14,365 bases of DNA from JBIOJM01 sp044450785 (GTDB taxonomy: Bacteria; Planctomycetota; Planctomycetia; Isosphaerales; Isosphaeraceae), in contig JBIOJM010000267.1 of NCBI GenBank assembly GCA_044450785.1, forward strand, positions 1-14,365. Direction: 5' to 3'. A model generated the notes under the pieces. The model worked only from the letters and a program-made list of their open reading frames with translations. It had not been told where the DNA came from and did not search any database. Below, in pieces: positions 6,231-12,825 of the stretch; the first letter of the stretch is position 1; each line of letters begins with the position of its first letter. The translations under genes were made by a program, and so were the position numbers.

Positions 6231-9200
6231 TCACTTCCAGAAATCCTCGCGCCCTTCCGCCCCGGGCGGCGGCGTTCGAGGCTTGGGCTTCGACGTGCCG
6301 ATGATACGGCCCAACAGGCCGGGCCGCTTGACGCCGAGGACCTTGCGCAGGTCGCCGGCGAGCTCGCCTGCCGAGGCGTATCGCGCGGCGGGGTCGGCGT
6401 TCATCGCCTTGAGGCAGAGCGTCTCGAGGTCGGCCGGGACCTGAGGATTGATCGCTCGCGGCGGCCGGGGATGGCGGCTGCCCTGGTCCCGGTCGGGCAG
6501 CACACCGGTCAGCAGCCGGTAGAAAACGGCCCCAAGGCTGTAGATGTCCGTCTGGGCCGTCGGTTGCGCGGGGCTCCCCGCGAGCAGCTCGGGGGCGACG
6601 AACGCGCGGTCGCGTTCGGTGGAAACGGCTGGCCTGCAATCGAGGCGCGCCAGCCCGAAACCGGTGATGCGCGGCTTGCCGTCGTCCGCGATCCAGATGT
6701 TGTCGGCCATGAGGTTGCCATGGATCATGTTCTGCCGGCCCCCATATTCGAGCGCCTCCGCCAGGACCAGCACGAGACGCACCGCTTCCCGCGGATCGGG
6801 TAGCCCGGACTGGCTGATCCACCGGGTCAGGCTCGGGCCCGCGACGTACTCGCTGACGATGGCGATCACCAGGCCCGAGCGAGCGTCACCGATCAACCGC
6901 AGGATCGGCACGATCGCCGGATGCTTGAGCCCCTTCAGCTCCTTCTGAAGCTTCGCGAAGGCGGCGGACCCGGCGACGTTGACCGGGTTCTTCAACACCC
7001 GGACCGAGACCAATCGCCCGCGCTGATCACGACCATTGTACAACGTGCCGTGCTCGTCCTGACCGATCTCCTCGAGCAGCGTGAATCCCTCCTGGCGCAA
7101 CAGGTCTTCCGGAGTCGAGGGGGGAGGCGTGGGCGACGTGGGCGAAGGCCGGCGAGAGAGCCGAGCGGCCGATGGAGCCGATTGAGAAGGAGGGCTCATA
7201 TCGGGCTTGGACATCAGATCACGCAACGCGAGACCTCGAAACGTGCTCGGAGGAGACGCCGATGACCCAGTCATCGTCCAGAGGCACACATCAGGGTGCA
7301 TAGCAGATTCGGGCGCGCAGAAACCTACGTAGCCAGTTGTGGTCGCATCCTCGCCCCACCCCGCCGGCATCTCCACCGGCTGCGTGATCTTGTGCACCTC
7401 ACCCCCCTCGTTGACCACCGCGGAACGGTCGACGGCCACATAGGCCGTGAACCGGCACAGGACGCCGAACCGCAGGGAGGTCGCGATGATGGTCTGTTCG
7501 AGAACTGAGCGATCGCACTGGCCCGCTGCGTAGCGGTCCTCGAGCTGGCGCACCTGGCCGCGCGCCCATGCCGAGGCGATCGCGGGATTATCACGGAAGT
7601 TTGGAACAAGCGCTTCGTGCCAAGCCGTGCCGCCCGGGGTGTTGCCTCGCACCTCCACCGGCCCATGCGGGCGCCCTCGGTAGCGCCCCAGGAGCAAGAG
7701 CGGCGAGCCCGCGAAGAGACACGGCAGCCGATCGGGTACCTGCGTATCAGCGACGACCTCGAACCCTCCCGCGGCCGGCTCCAAACGCACGTCGGTCACG
7801 ACCGGCGTGCCGATCCGGCGGTGGACCGAGTCCATCACGGCGTCGAGCCTCTGCTCCGACTCGACCAGCTCGCACGAGCCGCCCCCCTGCCCCAGCTCGG
7901 CCAGCCGGCGCAGGAACCCTTCATTGACCGCCTGGTCAATCCCGAGCGTGAACACCCGGATTCCCTCGAGGCGCACGCCGAGCACTTTGAGCACCTGGTC
8001 CTCATTGCCGACCTGTCCGTCGGTGACCAGGAAAATGATGCGGTCGCGATCGTGGTCGCGCTTCGCGCCGGCTTCGGCGAGCAGCCCGACTGCCTGGTCG
8101 AGAGGCTGGGCGATCTCGGTGCCGCCGCGCGATTCCAGCTTCGCCAGGAACTCGACGGCCTTGAAGCGGTCGTGGTCGGACGCCGCGATCAGTTGCGAGA
8201 GTCCGTCTTGGCCACCCCATTGCGGCGTCTCGATCCGATCGTCAAAGGCAAACACGGTGAATCGATCCGATTCGTTCAGGGTGTCGATCATGCGGGCCAT
8301 CGCCCGGCGAGCCGCCACCATTTTCCAGCCGGCCATGCTGCCGGAGCGATCCAGCACGAAGACCACATCGCGGGGGCGCGACATGGCTTCTCCCAACAGC
8401 GGTGGCACCACTGTCAGCGCGAACGTTCCCTCGCCACTCTCACCGGTGTCGGGATGGAGCGAGAGCGACGTCCGTACGGAGTCGCCCCCGAGCCGGAACC
8501 GTAGGATGAAGTCGCGGTCGAGCCGCTCGCCCGGCTGGAGAATCAATCGGCGCATGCCCCCCCGCTCTTCCCCCCAGACCGTGAACAGGCTGACGCGCAG
8601 GTCGTCGGCCGGGGCGGCCGACTCGTAGAGGTCGATCGCCAGCGAGAGCCGCACCGGATTGGGGAAGCCGGGAAGCAAGACGGGCGGCGAGATCCGCGAG
8701 GCGTCGGGCACGGCGTTCGTATCGACGGCGGTGCCGTCGCCGACCGACGCCCCGCTCAGAGGAATACCGGGTATGTAACGGGGCGCAACCACCAGTGGGA
8801 AGCGGAACGTGACCTCGCCGTCGCTGTAGGGCAAGACCCCGACCATCGTGAGCTCGATGCTCGCGACATCGCCGGGCATCAGGTTGCCGACACGCAACGT
8901 GAAGACCCCCGGCCGCTCCTCCTCGGCGATCGACGCCCGGTGTCCCTGGCGCAAGGCCTGGGAATACTCGCGCCGCGCCTGACCGCGCTCCTCTAGCACG
9001 CCCTCGACCACGCGCCCGGCAACCTCCATGCGGAAATCGGTGACCGCGCCTCGGTCGGGCAGCGGGAAGATGTAGGTCGCCTCGAGCGGCTCGCCGGTCG
9101 CGTTCACGAACGTCTGGCGGACCGTCACGTGCGACAACAGGCCGTCGATCCGGCCCGTCACGTCCATCGCCGCCAGCGGCAGGCGGCCGCGGGACGTCTC

Positions 9201-9302
9201 AAGGGCGCCGAAGCCGGCGTCGTGCTCCGACTGTGAATCGTAACGAGAGGGTGGGGCAACGTCGTCCAGCAGGGGCAGCGGCCTCGACCGGGTCATCGTC
9301 AT
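6231..9302 (-). CDS. VIT-vWA protein fused to a C-terminal pseudokinase domain
   Basis: A 1023-aa protein. Residues about 40-170 form a VIT domain (vault/inter-alpha-trypsin type: VRQTFVNATGEPLEATYIFPLP, later GVFTLRVGNLMPGD). Residues about 310-485 form a vWA domain with an intact MIDAS (D318-x-S320-x-S322, T395, D428), so metal-dependent ligand binding is expected. The family C-terminal segment (FTAYVAVD...VNEGG) follows, then a Pro/Ser-rich linker. The last ~280 residues have a Ser/Thr-kinase fold: HPAIVPIL, FVAPELLAG, TDIYSLGAVFYRLLTG. The catalytic residues are changed: VAIK reads VSVR (R768), HRD reads HGN (N863), DFG reads GFG (G881). The N863-G881 spacing of 18 equals the kinase norm, so the alignment is firm. 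No signal peptide is seen. The ATG at 9302 has AAGGAG seven bases upstream and overlaps the preceding 44-aa ORF stop (ATGA); the in-frame extension to 9401 is unlikely. Confidence 0.92.
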   Translation of the reverse strand: MTMTRSRPLPLLDDVAPPSRYDSQSEHDAGFGALETSRGRLPLAAMDVTGRIDGLLSHVTVRQTFVNATGEPLEATYIFPLPDRGAVTDFRMEVAGRVVEGVLEERGQARREYSQALRQGHRASIAEEERPGVFTLRVGNLMPGDVASIELTMVGVLPYSDGEVTFRFPLVVAPRYIPGIPLSGASVGDGTAVDTNAVPDASRISPPVLLPGFPNPVRLSLAIDLYESAAPADDLRVSLFTVWGEERGGMRRLILQPGERLDRDFILRFRLGGDSVRTSLSLHPDTGESGEGTFALTVVPPLLGEAMSRPRDVVFVLDRSGSMAGWKMVAARRAMARMIDTLNESDRFTVFAFDDRIETPQWGGQDGLSQLIAASDHDRFKAVEFLAKLESRGGTEIAQPLDQAVGLLAEAGAKRDHDRDRIIFLVTDGQVGNEDQVLKVLGVRLEGIRVFTLGIDQAVNEGFLRRLAELGQGGGSCELVESEQRLDAVMDSVHRRIGTPVVTDVRLEPAAGGFEVVADTQVPDRLPCLFAGSPLLLLGRYRGRPHGPVEVRGNTPGGTAWHEALVPNFRDNPAIASAWARGQVRQLEDRYAAGQCDRSVLEQTIIATSLRFGVLCRFTAYVAVDRSAVVNEGGEVHKITQPVEMPAGWGEDATTTGYVGFCAPESAMHPDVCLWTMTGSSASPPSTFRGLALRDLMSKPDMSPPSQSAPSAARLSRRPSPTSPTPPPSTPEDLLRQEGFTLLEEIGQDEHGTLYNGRDQRGRLVSVRVLKNPVNVAGSAAFAKLQKELKGLKHPAIVPILRLIGDARSGLVIAIVSEYVAGPSLTRWISQSGLPDPREAVRLVLVLAEALEYGGRQNMIHGNLMADNIWIADDGKPRITGFGLARLDCRPAVSTERDRAFVAPELLAGSPAQPTAQTDIYSLGAVFYRLLTGVLPDRDQGSRHPRPPRAINPQVPADLETLCLKAMNADPAARYASAGELAGDLRKVLGVKRPGLLGRIIGTSKPKPRTPPPGAEGREDFWK

Positions 9303-9433
9303 CGCGCGTCTCCTTGTGGTGGTTCGGCCGGGCCGATGCCGATCAGCCCGCGCAGCCTGAGGATCTCGATCAAAGGGGCCGCGGCCACGCGAATCAAACA
9401 AAGACGGAGCGAAGGGCTCTCGAGGACGAGCAT
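9299..9433 (-). CDS. 44-aa hydrophobic peptide, translationally coupled on both sides
   Basis: A short frame starting at ATG 9433 and ending TGA at 9301-9299. Its start shares one base with the stop of the zinc-ribbon/DUF2007 gene (TGATG), and its stop overlaps the start of the VIT-vWA gene (ATGA). It therefore fills exactly the 130-nt space between two real genes. The peptide has an Arg-spaced hydrophobic stretch (LRLCLIRVAAAPLIEILRLR, then GLIGIG) that could be an amphipathic or membrane-associated helix, and a Pro-rich tail. By hand count 32 of 44 third positions are G or C, higher than in the competing frame. No strong Shine-Dalgarno precedes it, as expected for a coupled start. It could instead be only a coupling device. 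No family recognised. Confidence 0.5.
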   Translation of the reverse strand: MLVLESPSLRLCLIRVAAAPLIEILRLRGLIGIGPAEPPQGDAR

Positions 9434-9936
9434 CAGACGAGGTCTTCGAAGTCGGCTTTCTCGTCGCTGGGCAGCGACCAGCTCTGGGACAGGATGATGC
9501 GTGCGTCCGCCACCCGGTTTGCCGGAACCTGGAGCTTCACGCTGGCGGGTTGCCAAGTCGTAAATCCCAGGGCTCCCATCCGTTCCCCGTCCAGGAACGT
9601 GGGGATGCCCTCGGCCTCGAGTCGAGCACGGGGCACCGCGGCGGCCAGGCTATTCGGGAACACCGTCACGGTGACCCAGGAAGTGGAGCGGCCGGACGTG
9701 ATCGGCTCGCTCGAGATTGGAGGGGCGGCTTCGAGAACGACGTCGTGCTTGGGACACAGCGCCCCGACTCCCAGAAGCCAGCGATCTTCACAGACCGGGC
9801 AGTAGCCCTGCGGAATCAGAGATCCGCCACACTCCCGACAGAGAGGGGCCGCGAAATCGTCCCGTTCCGCAAGCCTGCATTTCGGGCAGTAGCGAGGGCC
9901 GAGAGCCGGCGATGTCTTTTTCTGGTCCGGAGGCAT
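9433..9936 (-). CDS. Zinc-ribbon protein with C-terminal DUF2007-like domain
   Basis: A 167-aa protein. The N-terminal half has cysteine pairs C17-x2-C20 and C33-x2-C36, then C46-x2-C49 and C61-x2-H64, consistent with one or two zinc ribbons. Residues about 85-157 (VTVFPNSLAAAVPRARLEAEGIPTFLDGE and following, ending VPANRVADARIIL) match the DUF2007 pattern, a small ferredoxin-like domain annotated as a putative signal-transducing protein. No membrane segment, so probably cytoplasmic. The ATG at 9936 has AGGAGA just upstream (short spacing) and AGGA a little further off. The stop is shared with the start of the 44-aa ORF, placing the gene at the head of the coupled unit that ends in the VIT-vWA-pseudokinase. 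Confidence 0.8.
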   Translation of the reverse strand: MPPDQKKTSPALGPRYCPKCRLAERDDFAAPLCRECGGSLIPQGYCPVCEDRWLLGVGALCPKHDVVLEAAPPISSEPITSGRSTSWVTVTVFPNSLAAAVPRARLEAEGIPTFLDGERMGALGFTTWQPASVKLQVPANRVADARIILSQSWSLPSDEKADFEDLV

Positions 9937-10029
9937 GGTCTCCTGTCCTCATCACAGTGGGACGATTCGCGCCGCGCCCGCTTCTCTGGGAGCGGTGTTT
10001 GGCGGATGTGGAACGCATTCTCAGCATAA

Positions 10030-10044
10030 CCCGCCGTGGGCGGG
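10030..10044 (-). terminator. Short GC hairpin after the PlsY-propeller gene
   Basis: Perfect 6-bp arms CCCGCC/GGCGGG around a 3-nt loop, 45 nt after the PlsY-propeller stop. It is followed on the minus strand by only two T's. It may attenuate or end the upstream operon. A weak promoter-like pair (CTGGCA, 18 nt, TATGCT) straddles it and could serve the zinc-ribbon gene, but this is little better than chance. Confidence 0.3.
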
Positions 10045-10089
10045 CCTGCCAGTCGACGGGTTGCGGCCGGGTGTTGCTCGAGGCTGGTA

Positions 10090-11940
10090 TCAGCGGACGG
10101 GGACGTCGTGGGGAATGCCGGCGATTCGTCCTGACGGAGCGTCTTTCGACGTCACTCGCGGGACGAGCTCGATCAGATGGATTGAGCCGGACCGGGTGCC
10201 AACGGCGAGCAAACCGCGGCGCGGCGAGTACGCAAGGCCCGTGGGCCGCGTCCGGCCGAGGTTGAACGGTCCCATGAGGGGAATGCGTCCCAGCGAGTAA
10301 AAGGGCGCGGTTTCAAACAGCTCCAGGACGGAATCCCGGTGCCGGGTACAGGCGAGGTACCGGACGCGACCGGCCGGCGAGGCCACGGTGCCGGTCGCCG
10401 GCTCGCTTTCGGTCCGGGGCGGCTCGATCACCGTGGCTTCGGATTGCGAGGCGACCGGCATCATGATCCAGTCGGCATCCGGGGATTGCGAGACATAAGG
10501 AAGTTCGGTGCCGGAGGTCTTGGTCCGGCCGATCAGGCGAGGAGACGCGGGTTCCGACAGGTCGATCGCCATGGTCTGGTTGGTCTTCGGCAGCAAGACC
10601 GCAGCACATCGACCGGTGGCGGACAGAGTGAGCCGCGTCGGATCGTCGGCCTCATCGAAGTCGAGGCGACCGACCAAGCGGCCCGAGCCCGCGCTCAAAT
10701 CGGCGGCGACGATTTCGAGGGCCGGCGAGGGTTTCTTCGGGTCTCCCTCGGCCCGGCCCGAGCTGAGCAGCAGCAGGAACTTTCCGTCCGGTGAAACAGC
10801 CATGTCGTCTGGGTAGAACCCGGCCAGGTTTCGCCCGCCTATGCGATTGCCGTCCAGGTCGAAAGCCTCCCACCAGCCCGGCTCGACGTGTCTCCGGTCA
10901 CCGGAGGGACGCTCGAGGACGACGAATCGATCGCCGAACGCGGCCAGGGCGACGGGGCGCCCCTCGAGCTCAATTTCCCTGACGAGAATCAGCTTTCCCC
11001 GCGGCTCGACGCGGTAGACGACCAGGCGGTCGTAGCGCGGACAGGTCACGGCGAGCCGGCTCCCGGCCGCGGCGAACGCGACGCGATCGACTCGCTGCTG
11101 CCCGGTCGTCACACGGTCGGTCTCGCGCAGCATCCAGGGGCCGGCGTTCGCCTCGATCGGCTCGGTCACCCGCCGGTAGAGCCGGATTCCTCCGATCAAG
11201 CCCAACGAGAGCAGGACCAGACAGGCGACCAGCGGAACGACGATCTTGCCGCTCGGCTGAGCCGGGCGGTCGGATTCCGAGCCACCCCGGCGAAAGTAGA
11301 CCCGCCTCTCAGTGCCTGCCCAGATTCGGGCAAGGTTTCCCCGATGCCGGTTGAGCAGCAGGGCCATGACGGCGATCGAGAACAGGCTCATTGCGATATG
11401 CTCGCGGCTAAAGGGTGGAGGGTCGCGGAGGAAGTGGCACACGACGAAGGCCAACCCGCCTCCCAGCGACGAAAGGGATACGTAACGAGTCACCACCAAA
11501 AGGACGAAGAAGGCCGCCACCGCGACGGCACAGGAGATCGGGTCGAGAGCAAGGACTCCGCCCAGGCTGGTCGCGACTCCCTTGCCCCCTCGGAATTTGA
11601 GATAGACCGGAAACGTGTGACCAAGGATCGCCGCCAGCGCGACCAGGACCGGCAAGTCGGGGGAAGGCGAGCCGGCGAGGCTGTTCGCGATTCTCGGGAA
11701 CCCGATCGTGGGCAGAAACCCCTTGAGCAGGTCAAGCGTCAAGACGAGCAGGAAGTAGCGAAACCCCAGGGTGCGCCCGACGTTCGTCGCGCCCAGGTTT
11801 CCCGAGCCGGCGGTGCGGATGTCGATTCCCTTGACCCAGTAGGTGATCAGGTAGCCGAACGGGATCGACCCGGCCAGGTACGCGCCCAGCACAGCCAGCG
11901 CGATGGTTCCGAGGGAATTGGCCATGAAGAGCTCGTTCAC
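10090..11940 (-). CDS. plsY: PlsY acyl-phosphate:glycerol-3-phosphate acyltransferase fused to a beta-propeller-like domain
   Basis: A 616-aa protein, about three times the normal PlsY length. Residues 1-215 are a complete PlsY: motif 1 GSGNLGATNVGR (45-56), motif 2 GHTFPVYLKFRGGKGVAT (107-124), motif 3 N202-x2-R205-x5-E211, with the expected hydrophobic helices. PlsY transfers acyl groups from acyl-phosphate to glycerol-3-phosphate in the cytoplasmic membrane, the first acylation in phospholipid synthesis. A linker is followed by an extra transmembrane helix (about 233-253). The remaining ~360 residues look like a WD40-like/lactonase-like propeller (VAVSPDGKFLLLLSSG, LTLSATGRCAAVLLPK, LAYSPRRGLLAVGTRSG). 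The GTG at 11940 overlaps the nucleotidyltransferase stop (GTGA). An ATG at 11925 is an alternative start; neither has a strong Shine-Dalgarno. Confidence 0.9.
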   Translation of the reverse strand: MNELFMANSLGTIALAVLGAYLAGSIPFGYLITYWVKGIDIRTAGSGNLGATNVGRTLGFRYFLLVLTLDLLKGFLPTIGFPRIANSLAGSPSPDLPVLVALAAILGHTFPVYLKFRGGKGVATSLGGVLALDPISCAVAVAAFFVLLVVTRYVSLSSLGGGLAFVVCHFLRDPPPFSREHIAMSLFSIAVMALLLNRHRGNLARIWAGTERRVYFRRGGSESDRPAQPSGKIVVPLVACLVLLSLGLIGGIRLYRRVTEPIEANAGPWMLRETDRVTTGQQRVDRVAFAAAGSRLAVTCPRYDRLVVYRVEPRGKLILVREIELEGRPVALAAFGDRFVVLERPSGDRRHVEPGWWEAFDLDGNRIGGRNLAGFYPDDMAVSPDGKFLLLLSSGRAEGDPKKPSPALEIVAADLSAGSGRLVGRLDFDEADDPTRLTLSATGRCAAVLLPKTNQTMAIDLSEPASPRLIGRTKTSGTELPYVSQSPDADWIMMPVASQSEATVIEPPRTESEPATGTVASPAGRVRYLACTRHRDSVLELFETAPFYSLGRIPLMGPFNLGRTRPTGLAYSPRRGLLAVGTRSGSIHLIELVPRVTSKDAPSGRIAGIPHDVPVR

Positions 11941-12695
11941 TGGTCGCGCCCGATCAAGAGTCTCCTCGAGGCGGGGGTCCCCAGGAACGCGCCGCGGCGA
12001 GCCTCGAAGATTTCATTGGCTGTGTCGTAGTCGTCGTGGCGGCCGATATCGAGCCAGTAGCACTCCTGGCGGTAACAGTGGATATCGTGGCCGCGGTGAC
12101 GCATCGATTCCAGAAGATCCGGCATTGGCAGCGGCTGGTCCGGGGTGAGGTAGCTCCAGGCGAGGGGGTCGAGGACGTACACTCCCATGCTCACCTCGAA
12201 CGAGTACTCTGGCTTTTCCTGATATCCTGTCAAGATGTGGGGATCGTCGTCGAAGAGCAGCACGCCGAAGTCGATCTTCACCTGGCGGGGATAGGAGGCG
12301 ATCGTGGCCGCCGCCCCACGCCGGCAGTGGAAGGCGTACATCTCGGCATAGTCGAGCGTGGTCAGGATGTCGCCGTTGATGACGAGCACGGGCTGGCTCG
12401 GGCGGTCGAGCAGCGTGAGGCCTCCCGCGGTCCCCAGCGGCGTCGGCTCGCGGCGATACGAGAGGTGGGTGCCGAACCTCCGGCCGTCGCCGCAAAATGC
12501 CTCGATCAGCTCGGTCAGGTAGCCGGTGATGATGGTCACGTGACGAAAGCCGAACCGGCCGAGCTGGCGCAGGACGACCTCGATGATGGGCATCGGATCG
12601 TCGTCGCCCAGCGGCATGAGCGGCTTGGGGAGCACGTGCGTGTAAGGCCGCAGCCGCGTCCCCTTTCCTCCCGCCAACAGTATGGCCTGCATCAT
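11937..12695 (-). CDS. Sugar-1-phosphate nucleotidyltransferase
   Basis: A 252-aa NTP_transferase-fold enzyme joining a nucleoside triphosphate to a sugar-1-phosphate. The N-terminal signature is complete: LLAGGKGTRLRPYT (G9, G10, G12, R14), LPKPLMPLGD (K24), the TPLGTAGG loop (85-92) and metal-binding VINGDIL (D109). The C-terminal YWLDIGRHDDYDTA is typical of mannose- and heptose-1-phosphate type and related transferases, but the nucleotide and sugar cannot be assigned from sequence alone. There is no left-handed beta-helix acyltransferase extension; the length matches the short form. AGGAGG lies five bases before the ATG at 12695 and eight before the adjacent ATG at 12692. It sits between a glycosyltransferase and PlsY and overlaps the latter by 4 nt (GTGA), so it probably supplies activated sugar for a surface glycan. 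Confidence 0.9.
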   Translation of the reverse strand: MMQAILLAGGKGTRLRPYTHVLPKPLMPLGDDDPMPIIEVVLRQLGRFGFRHVTIITGYLTELIEAFCGDGRRFGTHLSYRREPTPLGTAGGLTLLDRPSQPVLVINGDILTTLDYAEMYAFHCRRGAAATIASYPRQVKIDFGVLLFDDDPHILTGYQEKPEYSFEVSMGVYVLDPLAWSYLTPDQPLPMPDLLESMRHRGHDIHCYRQECYWLDIGRHDDYDTANEIFEARRGAFLGTPASRRLLIGRDQ

Positions 12696-12731
12696 TGAGC
12701 CCTCCTGGCTGGTACGTCACTGCTCGTCTCT

Positions 12732-12825
12732 AGGCGACCGGTGGATGGAAACATACCCAGCACGCAGTGTTTGTGGGACGGATTGCCAATCCGTCCTACG
12801 GCGCATTTCCATCCGCCGGGCGCCT
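12732..12825. repeat. Nested palindrome between glycosyltransferase and nucleotidyltransferase genes
   Basis: Outer arms of 20 nt (12732-12751 with 12806-12825) pair at 18 of 20 positions, or 19 counting a G-T pair. Inner arms of 12 nt (12773-12784 GTGGGACGGATT; 12788-12799 AATCCGTCCTAC) pair fully with one G-T, around a 3-nt loop. The outer arm touches the glycosyltransferase stop codon. On the minus-strand mRNA this would form a long hairpin within the putative operon, suited to partial termination or mRNA processing. The inner core (GGACGGATTGCCAATCCGTCC) resembles a palindromic repeat I recall as widespread in planctomycete and related genomes. Confidence 0.75.

Noticed and set aside
7617..8628. 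Two long overlapping + strand open frames across the vWA region
   Set aside because: The minus strand carries an intact VIT-vWA with MIDAS residues; the + frames overlap each other and resemble nothing.
9303..9401. N-terminal extension of the VIT-vWA protein to 9401
   Set aside because: The extension is Arg/Asp-rich without a ribosome binding site, while the ATG at 9302 has AAGGAG at seven bases and an ATGA overlap.
10888..12030. 380-codon + strand open frame antisense to PlsY-propeller
   Set aside because: Asp/Arg/Gln-rich translation with no hydrophobic core, fully covered by the minus-strand PlsY motifs.
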